From: Planctomycetota bacterium
GTDB taxonomy: Bacteria; Planctomycetota; UBA1135; JACQFD01
Length of the DNA: 64,000 nt
Reading direction: 5' to 3'
NCBI GenBank assembly: GCA_016200225.1
Contig: JACQFD010000039.1
Coordinates: 297,536-361,535 of the forward strand
Part shown: positions 9,774-18,157 of the stretch, piece by piece
Layout of the letters: each line of letters begins with the position of its first letter
How positions within the stretch are numbered: the first letter of the stretch is position 1
Translations under genes and position numbers: made by a program
The notes under the pieces: model-generated
What the model was told of the DNA's origin: nothing
What the model saw: only the letters and a program-made list of their open reading frames with translations
The model's database searches: none

Positions 9774-10562
9774 ATGGCCCGCGGTTTGAGGCGCATTGCC
9801 AGCATGGTTTCTTGGATATTCGAGACAGCGAATCGACTCGCAAAAAACGCGCTCACGCTTTGCGCGTGCTGCGGTGTTGCGTCGTTCGCGTCGGTCCAGG
9901 ATCCGAAATCGCCGGAGTCGCGCGCGACGCCGCGCGAAACGCCTGCGCCGCTGCCGCGCGATCGCTACAGTTCCACGAAAGCGATGACGCTCGAACGGTT
10001 TCGAAGCGTGTTCCAAGGCCTCGACTTGGACAAGAACGGATTATTAACATTAAAAGAAGCGCGCGCCGGCGGCATGTCCGAATCCGATTATAAACAATAC
10101 GATCTCGATCATAATCAATTGGTCGGCGCCGATCAGTTCGAATGGTTGTACGCCGCCGAATTGCGCGGCCGCGGCCAATTGTTCGATTCGGATCTCGCGA
10201 AACACCTCGACTCGCTCGACGCCCGCGCGAAAGATCGCAAATGGACGCTGGCGTCGGCGAAACCGGCGACAAAACCGACTGCGGGCGCGGGATCCAAAGC
10301 GGCGCCGAACGAGCCTCCGTCGTCGCTGCCGCGCAATCGTTATGTTCCCGCCGAATCGAAGCCGGCTCCGGCCGACGGCAGGAATGCTAAAGATCCAAGG
10401 AATCCAAAAGATACAAAGGATCCGAGAGAACCTAAAGAATCCAAGGAACCGAAACACGCGCCGCCAAAACCACTGCCGCCAAATTCACTGCCGCCGCCCC
10501 CGTCGCCGAGTCCCGCCCACGGCGGCGGCGCGACGGGCTCGCATCCGTCGCCGAAAAAGTAA
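9774..10562 (+). CDS. EF-hand domain protein with Lys/Pro-rich repetitive tail
   Basis: The start is chosen at ATG 9774; ATG 9804 would also leave a hydrophobic export-like segment (LTLCACCGVASFASV). Two EF-hand loops follow: DLDKNGLLTLKE and DLDHNQLVGADQ. Both have Asp at positions 1 and 3, and the second lacks the usual Gly at position 6 and the terminal Glu. The C-terminal third is low complexity, with repeated K-D/E-P units (about 10383-10460) and then a Pro-rich stretch. Calcium binding outside the cytoplasm is likely, but function is unknown. It is convergent with the oxidase operon, with only 6 bases between stops. Confidence 0.75.
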   Translation: MARGLRRIASMVSWIFETANRLAKNALTLCACCGVASFASVQDPKSPESRATPRETPAPLPRDRYSSTKAMTLERFRSVFQGLDLDKNGLLTLKEARAGGMSESDYKQYDLDHNQLVGADQFEWLYAAELRGRGQLFDSDLAKHLDSLDARAKDRKWTLASAKPATKPTAGAGSKAAPNEPPSSLPRNRYVPAESKPAPADGRNAKDPRNPKDTKDPREPKESKEPKHAPPKPLPPNSLPPPPSPSPAHGGGATGSHPSPKK

Positions 10563-10568
10563 AATTAA

Positions 10569-10766
10569 CTATTTGACGCGGTCTTGCAGGTTACGAATAT
10601 AACGATAAATTCCGTAACTGATAAAAAACGGCGCGGACATGAACAGCCCGTAAATGACCGGTCCGAGGAATCCAAGTTTGCCGCCGATGCCGCACGTCGG
10701 GCACGCGGCCGCGGCGGGCGCGAGCGCGAACATAAACAAAATGAGCGCGGGAAGGATGCGTTTCAT
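10569..10766 (-). CDS. Small membrane protein of the cytochrome oxidase operon (unknown)
   Basis: This 65-residue protein has an N-terminal signal-like segment (ILPALILFMFALAPAAAA) followed directly by CPTCGIGG and a second hydrophobic helix (VIYGLFMSAPFFISYGIY), with a basic end. It starts 3 bases after the subunit IV stop, so it is almost certainly co-transcribed and perhaps translationally coupled. The CxxC after the signal cleavage site could bind copper or haem-related thiols or form a disulfide. I do not recognise a family. It is the last gene of the operon. Confidence 0.7.
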   Translation of the reverse strand: MKRILPALILFMFALAPAAAACPTCGIGGKLGFLGPVIYGLFMSAPFFISYGIYRYIRNLQDRVK

Positions 10767-10769
10767 GAG

Positions 10770-11162
10770 TTATCTCGCCGCGACGAATTTATCGAGAAGT
10801 TCCTGCGACACCGGGTCGAGCATGTTCCAATTGGCGTAGAAAAAGCGATAGAATGCCTCGCCGCACATCATCACGGCGTAAAAACCGGCGATCGCCGGGA
10901 GCATCGCGATGAATTTTAGCCATTTCGTTTCATACTTCAAATGCATGAAGTAAAGACCGACGAGGCCCGCTTTCACGATCGACAGCATGAACAGCATCGA
11001 GCTCGACCATCGCGGCGTGAATGTCAGGAATAATCCCGCCTCGCGCGCGCCGAACTTGCCGCCGTATTTTCTATCGATAAATGGAATCGCGACTTCGATC
11101 GCCGTCAGGATCGTAAGCGTAAGAAAAATCTTAATATATGTTTTTCGGTCGTGTCCGGCCAT
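10770..11162 (-). CDS. Cytochrome c oxidase subunit IV family protein
   Basis: This 130-residue protein has three predicted membrane helices. The central IVKAGLVGLYFMHLKYETKWLK motif region (about residues 68-89) is typical of the bacterial CtaF/Cox4-pro family. The first helix (IFLTLTILTAIEVAIPF) is also family-like. It is an accessory, structural subunit of haem-copper oxidases without cofactors. It sits 24 bases after the second subunit III gene and 3 bases before the small CxxC protein. Confidence 0.88.
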   Translation of the reverse strand: MAGHDRKTYIKIFLTLTILTAIEVAIPFIDRKYGGKFGAREAGLFLTFTPRWSSSMLFMLSIVKAGLVGLYFMHLKYETKWLKFIAMLPAIAGFYAVMMCGEAFYRFFYANWNMLDPVSQELLDKFVAAR

Positions 11163-11186
11163 TGGAATCGATTCGAGGTTTGTTCG

Positions 11187-11900
11187 TTAAATTAAGTAAA
11201 TAAATGTAAAAACGAGGATCCAGACAAGATCGACGAAGTGCCAGAACAGGCCGGCGATCTCGAGCAAATTATAGTATTGGGGCGTGATTTTCTTCTGCCC
11301 GAGTCCCTTGAAGAACATGACCAAAAGATAAATGACGCCCGTCGTGACGTGCATGCCGTGGAATCCGGTGACGAGATAAAAAGTCGACGCGAAGTTGTCG
11401 GGAACTCCGGCGAATTTCCATTTCTCGCCCGCCTCCAAATGTTCCGGTTTGACCATGCCCCAGAGTTTAATTCCCTCGTGGATATTATGGTTGTATTCGT
11501 ACGCTTGAATTCCGAGGAACGCCATGCCGCCGAGCGCGGTCAGAAACAGCCATCTTAACATTCCGGATCTGTTGTTTTCGGACGCCGCCGCGAGCGACAT
11601 CACCATGGCGACCGAACTGCAAATGAGCAGAAACGTCGCGATACCTGTGAGCGCGATGCCGAGGACGTCCTGCGGATTCGGCCAGTCGGTATTCTTAATT
11701 CTCAAATAACCGTATCCGAGAAGGAGTCCCGCGAACGTGAGACCGTCGGTGACGAGGAACATCCACATGGCAATCTTACCATTCGTCGCGGTGCCGAATC
11801 CGGCGTCGGGCAACGCGGGCATGCCGTGCCCGTGATCGTCATGGCCGTGATCGTTGTGGCCGTGCGCATCATGGCCGGCGGCGGCGTGTGTCTGGCTCAT
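11187..11900 (-). CDS. Cytochrome c oxidase subunit III (second copy, His-rich N-terminus)
   Basis: The 237-residue protein has a His/Asp/Gly-rich head (HDAHGHNDHGHDDHGHG, residues 9-25), then the haem-copper oxidase subunit III fold with FYLVTGFHGMHVTTGVIYLL and the terminal FWHFVDLVWILVF. The His-rich head probably faces the cytoplasm or binds metal; this is inference. It is the second subunit III-type gene in this operon (the other is at 14099-14722), separated from it by cytochrome c, SCO and a tiny membrane gene. Confidence 0.93.
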   Translation of the reverse strand: MSQTHAAAGHDAHGHNDHGHDDHGHGMPALPDAGFGTATNGKIAMWMFLVTDGLTFAGLLLGYGYLRIKNTDWPNPQDVLGIALTGIATFLLICSSVAMVMSLAAASENNRSGMLRWLFLTALGGMAFLGIQAYEYNHNIHEGIKLWGMVKPEHLEAGEKWKFAGVPDNFASTFYLVTGFHGMHVTTGVIYLLVMFFKGLGQKKITPQYYNLLEIAGLFWHFVDLVWILVFTFIYLI

Positions 11901-11959
11901 TCGTTAATGAATTAGATAGTTAGTATATGGGAATTCGTTAATATTGGATATTCGGATCT

Positions 11960-12142
11960 TCAACCGTCGATCTTCGGGAGGTCGCCGGCGCGGAACAGCA
12001 CGTACCAACAGAGGATGCAAGCCATGGTCAATCCGAGAACCAAAATCGGAATCACGCCGATCCCGCCGTGGCGATTGAAACCAAAAAACACGACGTAGGG
12101 AGTGCAACTCCAAAACAAAAGCCAGAAAGTAGTTTTCCACAT
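11960..12142 (-). CDS. Tiny two-helix membrane protein between SCO and subunit III
   Basis: This 60-residue protein starts MWKTTFWLLFWSCTPYVVFF, has a loop (NRHGGIG) and a second helix (VIPILVLGLTMACILCWYVLF), and ends in a short charged tail. It lies 51 bases after the SCO stop and 59 bases before the second subunit III start, on the same strand. Codon choice and hydrophobicity favour this frame over the competing basic frame on the same strand. No family is recognised. A small assembly factor or peripheral subunit of the oxidase is a reasonable guess from position only. Confidence 0.65.
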   Translation of the reverse strand: MWKTTFWLLFWSCTPYVVFFGFNRHGGIGVIPILVLGLTMACILCWYVLFRAGDLPKIDG

Positions 12143-12193
12143 GTTGGTAATGCTTATATATCGGTGTTCGTCGATAAATTGTTAACGTTCGTA

Positions 12194-12967
12194 TTATTTA
12201 TGTTTATTGATCGGTTTATTTGGGACTGTCGGATCGAGGCCCTGCAGGTCGACGCCCTCGAGATTCGCGATCAATCCCATCTCGAACATGAGGCGGTCGA
12301 TGCCTTCCTTGTCGGGATTGTAAAAACCTCGGACCCACATGTCCTTGTCGACCAAAACGAGCTGCGCGCCGTGGGCCGCGGAGAGCAGTTCGGCGGCGGC
12401 GTTCGATTTTTGCGATTCGAGCGCGCTTTCTTTTTGTTCATTGACGGGCGCCGCACCGTTGTGGGGACCCATTCCGATTCGGAATCCGTCGATGACTACA
12501 TTTCGCACGCTTTCGACGGGACCGGTCAGGAAATTCCAATCGCCGCGAGCGTGGTGTTTTTGTGCATATTGATCCAAAACGGCGATCGTGTCCGTCGCGG
12601 GGTCCACCGTAAAACTAATAAACTGAACGGCGCCTTTCATATTCTTGGCGCGGATGCGGACGCGATCCATCGCGCTCGTCAGTTTCGGACAAACCGTCTG
12701 ACAACTTGTAAATATAAAATTCGCGACCCAGAGTTTGCCGCTCAGTTGTTCGACGCCGAACGGTTTTCCGTCCTGATCCATTAATGTAAAATTCGGGATC
12801 TGTCGTATTTTCGCGGGCGTCGGCGGCAGTTTGATGCTGTACGCCTTGGCGAGCGGAAGTCCCGCGGCGACGGCCATCAGTACGATCCAAACGGAGCGCC
12901 GTCCGACGAGATCGGCGATCACTCGCTCGATTCTGCCTTTGGCGCGGTCGTTTGGATCGTGTTGCAT
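12194..12967 (-). CDS. SCO1/SenC family copper chaperone for cytochrome oxidase
   Basis: The 257-residue protein has an N-terminal membrane anchor (residues 27-42) and a periplasmic thioredoxin-fold domain. The copper-binding CxxxC is Cys89/Cys93 (FTSCQTVCPKLT), and the third ligand is probably His199 (AAHGAQLVLVD). SCO proteins deliver copper to, or reduce, the CuA site of subunit II. A segment of about 40 residues rich in Ala, Glu and Ser (about 170-198) before the His is longer than usual. It sits between the dihaem cytochrome c gene and the tiny membrane protein. Confidence 0.93.
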   Translation of the reverse strand: MQHDPNDRAKGRIERVIADLVGRRSVWIVLMAVAAGLPLAKAYSIKLPPTPAKIRQIPNFTLMDQDGKPFGVEQLSGKLWVANFIFTSCQTVCPKLTSAMDRVRIRAKNMKGAVQFISFTVDPATDTIAVLDQYAQKHHARGDWNFLTGPVESVRNVVIDGFRIGMGPHNGAAPVNEQKESALESQKSNAAAELLSAAHGAQLVLVDKDMWVRGFYNPDKEGIDRLMFEMGLIANLEGVDLQGLDPTVPNKPINKHK

Positions 12968-13004
12968 GGCTTCGATATTCGATGGTATTCGATAATTTAA
13001 TTTA

Positions 13005-14060
13005 TCAATTGCCCGAACGGAGGCGTTTCATGAAGTCGGCGCGCTTCTGAGGATTCGGATCCCATTTGATATCGATGAGAGAATCGACAAAATAAACGAG
13101 ACCCCACAATTCCTCCTCCTTCAGCGAATCTTTCCATTTCGGCATGGCCGCGCCGCCGATGCCGGTGCCGATCGCGCGATACAAATCCGTGAGACGGTCC
13201 GCATGTTGTTTCGTCTGTTCGTCCGCCGATGCGCTTGGATCGACTTTCGTAATCGATCGAAGTTCATGAAATGTAAAATCCGGCGGCGTGATCATGACGC
13301 CATAGGAACTTTCCGTCGGAATGGGCCACGAGGCGCTTTCGCGCAACGTGTCGGAGTCTTTACCGTTGTCCTTCAGTAATTGTGTATATTCGCTTTGTGT
13401 AATATACGACGGGTGGCAGCCCGCGCAGTTGCCGCGCGCCTTGGAATGGAATTGCCAGCGGCCGATTTTAATAGCGTCCTCCCGGGTCAGTTTCTTCGCC
13501 GCGACGGGATCGGGCGACATCTCGATCGGCTTGCCGGGGCCCTCGGTGCCCCAACGGCTGTTGAGCGTTTTAATATATTGAATAATTTCCCGGAGCCGCG
13601 TTTCGGAGACGTCCCATTTTAACATTGCGGTTCCGTGGAGGCCGGCGCGAACCGTGCGCACTAAATCGTCGTCGGTCGGAAGGTCGCCCGACGGCACGCT
13701 CTTGAACTTGAATTGTAATGACTGGCCGGGCGCTGCGAAATTTCGGGGCGGAGGCACGAGACCGGCCGCCGACGGGCCGAGTCCGTCGCCGTTTTTCCCA
13801 TGGCACGACGAACAAAGCGTGCGAAATGCAAGTTTTCCACGATTTAATACATCGGCGGAAACTGTAAACTCCTTGCTGTCCGCGTCGAGGAATTTGACCT
13901 GTTTCACCTCCTCCGCGCCCGTGACGTTGCCTTCGTCGTCGAATTTCGACATCGTAAACGTATCGGGCGTCGTGAGCGGCGGAAGCGGTTCGCATGCAAC
14001 AATTCCAATACAGGCCGCCGAGAGAGCCGCCAGCGAGTTTCCGAGGAATTTGTAGTTCAC
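13005..14060 (-). CDS. Dihaem cytochrome c lipoprotein of the oxidase operon
   Basis: The start is chosen at GTG 14060, because it gives a signal peptide (VNYKFLGNSLAALSAACIGIVAC) with lipobox Cys23 and avoids overlap with the preceding gene; no ATG fits. The mature protein has two class I haem c sites: CSSCH (83-87) with candidate Met ligand M146 (HGTAMLKW), and CAGCH (212-216) with a later GGAAMPKW. It probably carries electrons from the bc1/ACIII complex to CuA while lipid-anchored at the membrane. It lies between subunit III and SCO in the operon, 38 bases after the former. Length 351 residues. Confidence 0.9.
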   Translation of the reverse strand: MNYKFLGNSLAALSAACIGIVACEPLPPLTTPDTFTMSKFDDEGNVTGAEEVKQVKFLDADSKEFTVSADVLNRGKLAFRTLCSSCHGKNGDGLGPSAAGLVPPPRNFAAPGQSLQFKFKSVPSGDLPTDDDLVRTVRAGLHGTAMLKWDVSETRLREIIQYIKTLNSRWGTEGPGKPIEMSPDPVAAKKLTREDAIKIGRWQFHSKARGNCAGCHPSYITQSEYTQLLKDNGKDSDTLRESASWPIPTESSYGVMITPPDFTFHELRSITKVDPSASADEQTKQHADRLTDLYRAIGTGIGGAAMPKWKDSLKEEELWGLVYFVDSLIDIKWDPNPQKRADFMKRLRSGN

Positions 14061-14098
14061 GGTTTGAAGCTTTGCGTTTTGGTATTGATTAAATTTGA

Positions 14099-14722
14099 TT
14101 ATGTAAAATAGACCACCGCGAACGTCGCGAGCCACGCGACGTCGACGAAATGCCAGAACATCGAGACCGAATACGCGCGCACTTCATAATGAATCGCGCG
14201 ATCGGCGGTCGGACGCGGGCCGATTCCCGCGAGCGCGCGGAGACCCGGAAGCGTCCAGATGAATAGTAATAATCCCGCGGCCACGTGCAGCGCGTGGAAT
14301 CCGGTTAATAAGTAAAACAGACTCTGATACGTCCCGTCGGACATATACATTCCAGGACGCCAGAGTTCGAGCCACGTCTCGATTTGTAAGAATAGGAAAA
14401 CGAGGCCGCAAAGCATCGTCGCGCCGACGAACACGATCGATCGCGGCGAATTCAATCGGCGCCCGAACGCATTTTTTAGAAAAACACTGCTCACGATCAT
14501 CAATATCGTGTTCGTCCACGCGAAAATCTTTACATTCGTCGGCAACGGCGGCACGTCGGCGGGTGGCCACACGGGCGCTTGAAAACGGAGAACGGCGTAG
14601 GAAAAAAATAATGTTAAGAAAACCATTCCCCACGACGCCAGAAACAGCATCATGCCGATGCGCGCGTCGATCGCGCGGGGCGCGAGCGCCACGCGTTTCG
14701 AATCGACGGTTCCGGCGATCAT
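14099..14722 (-). CDS. Cytochrome c oxidase subunit III (first copy)
   Basis: This is a 207-residue haem-copper oxidase subunit III protein with about six helices. Diagnostic segments are LLTGFHALHVAAGLLLF (near residue 140) and the terminal VSMFWHFVDVAWLATFAVVYF. It lacks the His-rich head of the second copy. It follows ctaD by 48 bases. Presence of two divergent subunit III genes in one operon suggests either two functional polypeptides in the complex or alternative subunits. Confidence 0.93.
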   Translation of the reverse strand: MIAGTVDSKRVALAPRAIDARIGMMLFLASWGMVFLTLFFSYAVLRFQAPVWPPADVPPLPTNVKIFAWTNTILMIVSSVFLKNAFGRRLNSPRSIVFVGATMLCGLVFLFLQIETWLELWRPGMYMSDGTYQSLFYLLTGFHALHVAAGLLLFIWTLPGLRALAGIGPRPTADRAIHYEVRAYSVSMFWHFVDVAWLATFAVVYFT

Positions 14723-14770
14723 GATATGATTGCTGCAAACGTGGGGTTGGCGAAAACTTGGCGAATCCGT

Positions 14771-16525
14771 TCAGTGGGCGTTCGGTCCGCCGGAACCCGG
14801 GTTCTTCGGATCTTCCCACTGGCCGACCCAGTCGCGATCCTTGACGGACGGGTTTCCGTATTCGTGCGGTCCGTAATAAATGTTCGGAATCTTTTCGAAA
14901 TTATAATATTTCGGCGGCGACGGAAGCATCCATTCGAGCGTTCCGACGCCCCATGGATTGTTCGGTGCCTTCGGGCCCGCGAACAGACTCATGAAGAAAT
15001 TGATAATAAACAAAACCTGCGCCGCTCCGAGCGACAGCGCCGCGACCGTGATCCAGACGTTCATCTGTTGCAAAGGCTTCAGATATTCATAGGCCTGCAG
15101 GCTCGGCGTCCTGCGGTGGTGCCCCGCGTAACCCACGATGAGCATGCCCACAAAAACCGCGGTAAGCGGCACGACCGAAAGCCAGAAATGTATCTTTCCG
15201 AGCGTATCGTTCATCATCCGTCCGAACATTTTCGGAAACCAGAAATAGATCGCCGCGAACGATCCAAACAATACGGCGGCGGCCATCGTCAGGTGGAAGT
15301 GGCCGACGACAAAATAAGTATCATGTAGATACAAATCCGTCGCGATCGATCCCAAATAAAGGCCGGACAAACCGCCGAGGCCGAATACGAATACGAGCCC
15401 GAGCGAAAAGAGCATCGGCGTCGCGAGGCGTATCTGGCCGTGCCAAATCGTATGCAGCCAGTTCTCGAAAAAGATCGCCGCCGGAATGCTAATGATCATC
15501 GTCAGGATCTGGAAGCTTTCCGAAAGCATCGGCGACATGCCCGTCGTAAACATGTGGTGGCCGTACACAAGCGCGGAAAGAATCGTGATCGCGATCATCG
15601 CGCAGGCGGTGACGCGGTATCCGAACGCGGGCTTTCGCGAAAAGAACGAAAGCAAATCGCTAACGATGCCCCACGCCGGAAGAATTAAGATATAAACTTC
15701 CGGGTGGCCGAAAATCCAAAATAAGTGTTGCCAAAGAATCGGGTCGCCGCCCTTTTGTCCGAGCGACGCGGCGGTATAAAAATGCGTTCCCGCGACGCGG
15801 TCGAGAATCATAAGAATCGCGCCGCCCGTCAACACCGGAAGGAAGAGCGCATTCAGCACGGCCGTCAACCAAAGGCCCCAGATCGTGAGCGGCATATCGA
15901 ACCAGCCCATGCCCGGCGCGCGCAGCCGGATGACCGTTGTAATATAATTAATCGCGCCCATCGTGGACGACGCGCCCACGAAGTAAATTGCAAATAACCA
16001 AAACGTGTGGCCCCAGCCCGCTTGGAATTGTGTCGATGCGAGGGGCGGGTAAGCGACCCATCCGCCGGCCGACGCGCCGCCCGGTACGAAGAACGAGCCC
16101 GCCAGAAATAATACCGATACGAAATACGCCCAGAACGACAACATGTTCAGCGTTGGAAACGCCATGTCGCGCGCGCCGATCATCAGCGGTATTGTAAAAT
16201 TACCGAAACCGCCGATCAGGATGGGCGTGATCGCGAAAAATATCATGATCGTGCCGTGCATCGTGAAGAACATGGCGTAACGATCGTTCGACAGGAGGCC
16301 GTTCGTGTCGGAGAACAGTAGTTTTCCGAGCACAGGGAACGGCTCGCCCGGATACGCGATCGTCCAGCGGATGATCATCGCCATCACGCCGCCGAAAAGC
16401 AGTCCGAACAGTCCAAGGAATATGAACTGTTTCGCGATGACCTTGTGGTCGTGCGAAAAAATATACTTCGAAATGAAGGATGTCGGTTCCGGGTGAATGT
16501 GATCGTCCACGGATAGGGGCTCCAA
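14771..16525 (-). CDS. ctaD: Cytochrome c oxidase subunit I
   Basis: The 584-residue protein has 12 or more membrane helices. Visible ligands are the haem a His in MHGTIM, the CuB His and cross-linked Tyr in FGHPEVYILILP (which also provides the D-channel Glu of A1-type oxidases), the His pair of YGHHMF, and the haem a3/a His residues in VVGHFHL. This identifies a proton-pumping A1-type oxidase that reduces O2 to water. No ATG is available at the N-terminus: TTG at 16525 or GTG at 16510 is the likely start. It is placed between subunit II (79-base gap) and subunit III. Confidence 0.97.
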   Translation of the reverse strand: MEPLSVDDHIHPEPTSFISKYIFSHDHKVIAKQFIFLGLFGLLFGGVMAMIIRWTIAYPGEPFPVLGKLLFSDTNGLLSNDRYAMFFTMHGTIMIFFAITPILIGGFGNFTIPLMIGARDMAFPTLNMLSFWAYFVSVLFLAGSFFVPGGASAGGWVAYPPLASTQFQAGWGHTFWLFAIYFVGASSTMGAINYITTVIRLRAPGMGWFDMPLTIWGLWLTAVLNALFLPVLTGGAILMILDRVAGTHFYTAASLGQKGGDPILWQHLFWIFGHPEVYILILPAWGIVSDLLSFFSRKPAFGYRVTACAMIAITILSALVYGHHMFTTGMSPMLSESFQILTMIISIPAAIFFENWLHTIWHGQIRLATPMLFSLGLVFVFGLGGLSGLYLGSIATDLYLHDTYFVVGHFHLTMAAAVLFGSFAAIYFWFPKMFGRMMNDTLGKIHFWLSVVPLTAVFVGMLIVGYAGHHRRTPSLQAYEYLKPLQQMNVWITVAALSLGAAQVLFIINFFMSLFAGPKAPNNPWGVGTLEWMLPSPPKYYNFEKIPNIYYGPHEYGNPSVKDRDWVGQWEDPKNPGSGGPNAH

Positions 16526-16604
16526 TTAAATTAATAAATGCAGTCTTAAAGATTTACCGCGGGTCTTGGAAAATAATCAAAATGATTATAACAATTATTC
16601 AGGA

Positions 16605-17525
16605 CTACTGCGGCGGTTGGGATTTCCATTCCCAACCCCACGAATAGTTATTCCGGGCCTTCAACTCGGCGTGTTTGCCCTCGAATTCGTTCTGCGCCGT
16701 CGCCCAGTTTTCGGAAATGCGCGCCGATTCGCCGTACCAATCGGTCCATTGCTGTTCCGAGAGAACCTTGAAGCTGCCTTGCATCAAGTAGTGCGCATAT
16801 CCGCACATTTGCGCGCAGGCGATTTGATAATCGCCGACGGCGTCATTTTTTGTTTGAAACCACATGCGCGTGATTTCGCCGGGATTGGCGTCGCGCTTGA
16901 TGCGGCAATTCGGCAGGAACATGCTGTGGATGACGTCTTTCGACGTCAATTGTAATAAAACTTTTCTGCCGACGGGGACGCGAAAATCGTTTAATGTTAC
17001 AATATCGTCGGCGGTGTTGAATTTGCCGTCCTTTCCCGCGTATCTAAAATTCCACGCCCACTGTTGCGCCAGAACTTCGACGCGGAGTACGTCTTTATCG
17101 TTATCGATTTCCTTGGTGTTCGGAAAATTCCAGAAATTATCAATAACGTCGCGGTGCGAAAAACCGAGCAGCGGGCCGTCGACGCCGAGGAAGATCGCAA
17201 TCGCGAACGCGACCGACTTCACCGCGTCTTTCTTGGAGTCGCCTTTTTCATAAACCGCGCGTTTCCCCGGCTTTTGGCGAAACGCGATCATCGAATAGAT
17301 AAGAATGGCGGTCATCGCCACGAACAGGCCGAGAATCATCCACGTGACGAGAATGAACAGGCTGTCGAAGAGGTGGCCATCGACGGAAATATCCGTCGGC
17401 GGCGTGTACCGCGCGGGAACCTGCTCCGCCGAAACGATTCCGTGGCCGAAAGCTAAGTAAATTCCGGTTAGCCACGCCGCGTATTTTGTTAAATATGCGG
17501 GCGGCGCGAATTTAAGTAATCGCAT
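16605..17525 (-). CDS. Cytochrome c oxidase subunit II (CuA subunit)
   Basis: The 306-residue protein has a signal/membrane segment at the N-terminus and two hairpin helices (about residues 53-80 and 104-120), then a cupredoxin domain. The CuA ligands are His200 (DVIHSMFLPN), Cys237, Cys241, His245 and Met248 in CAQMCGYAHYLM. The consensus Glu between the cysteines is Gln239 here; it ligates through its backbone carbonyl, so function should be kept. No fused cytochrome c domain is present; the separate dihaem cytochrome replaces it. It is the first gene of the operon, 80-110 bases from a good promoter match. Confidence 0.95.
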   Translation of the reverse strand: MRLLKFAPPAYLTKYAAWLTGIYLAFGHGIVSAEQVPARYTPPTDISVDGHLFDSLFILVTWMILGLFVAMTAILIYSMIAFRQKPGKRAVYEKGDSKKDAVKSVAFAIAIFLGVDGPLLGFSHRDVIDNFWNFPNTKEIDNDKDVLRVEVLAQQWAWNFRYAGKDGKFNTADDIVTLNDFRVPVGRKVLLQLTSKDVIHSMFLPNCRIKRDANPGEITRMWFQTKNDAVGDYQIACAQMCGYAHYLMQGSFKVLSEQQWTDWYGESARISENWATAQNEFEGKHAELKARNNYSWGWEWKSQPPQ

Positions 17526-17606
17526 GCGTTTCCCGGGGTGCCGGGGTGGGGGTGAAATGGGCGGGCAGCAAGGATCTGCAGGGCCGCAGACGAAGAGGCG
17601 GCGAAC

Positions 17607-17634
17607 CTTACATGCCGGCCGTAGCCTATGTCAA
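17607..17634 (-). promoter_or_regulatory. Sigma-70 type promoter of the oxidase operon
   Basis: Read on the minus strand, a perfect -35 box TTGACA (17634-17629) is followed after 16 bases by TGTAAG (17612-17607), a 4/6 match to TATAAT. Transcription would begin about 70-75 bases before the subunit II start codon. No experimental support is available. Confidence 0.5.
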
Positions 17635-17639
17635 CAAAT

Positions 17640-17662
17640 GCGCCCGATCCGGAATCGGGCGC
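17640..17662. terminator. GC-rich hairpin between ferredoxin gene and oxidase promoter
   Basis: This is a perfect 9-bp inverted repeat (GCGCCCGAT / ATCGGGCGC) with a 5-base loop and no T run. It sits after the ferredoxin stop and immediately upstream of the oxidase -35 box, so it may end ferredoxin transcription or act as a protein-binding site. Confidence 0.4.
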
Positions 17663-17738
17663 TCGCGACGCCCGTTTTCCGTGTGCCAACTGACGGTTGT
17701 CAAACGCCGTCGCGGCTCAGTTGTAACAATCTTCGAAT

Positions 17739-17948
17739 CTAAGCTTCTTCCTTGAGTTTGATGACTTCCACGGGGCACGACTCCGCGGCTTCTTTAATTT
17801 TGGCGTCGAGAGGTCCGTATTGCGGTTCGGCGCCCGGACGGATGACGCTCGTTTCTCCCGCCGGCACTTCAAAGACCTCCGGGCAAAGGTCCTCGCAGAG
17901 GTTGCAGGAAATGCAACCCTCCTCGATCCAGACCTTCTTAATGGGCAT
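17739..17948 (-). CDS. Ferredoxin, single [4Fe-4S] (or [3Fe-4S]) cluster type
   Basis: The 69-residue acidic protein contains the cluster motif CISCNLCEDLCP near the N-terminus and a lone SCPVEVI near the C-terminus. That gives one cluster (three Cys of the first motif plus the distal Cys) and one spare Cys. The second CxxCxxC of dicluster ferredoxins is absent. It is a soluble electron carrier; the partner is not evident from context. The gene stands alone, with about 200-base gaps on both sides. Confidence 0.92.
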   Translation of the reverse strand: MPIKKVWIEEGCISCNLCEDLCPEVFEVPAGETSVIRPGAEPQYGPLDAKIKEAAESCPVEVIKLKEEA

Positions 17949-18157
17949 GGTGTGAGTACCTCGGTGTTTTTATTAGCGAATTTGGAAGCTGCCGTTGAAG
18001 CTGAATATAAGAATAAAACTGCGCGGCGCGGATTTGCGGTAGAGCTTTAGGACCAGGAAAGTTGACTGTCGAGTGCCGTTTGGTTTGGTGGGACGGGATT
18101 TCCGATGCCGCAGTTTCGTGGGCGTTCACGGAAGTCTAAACCAAACGCAATACAGCA

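Noticed and set aside
11904..12140. 78-codon frame overlapping the tiny two-helix protein
   Set aside because: Arg-rich, not hydrophobic, and shifted by one base against a plausible membrane protein.
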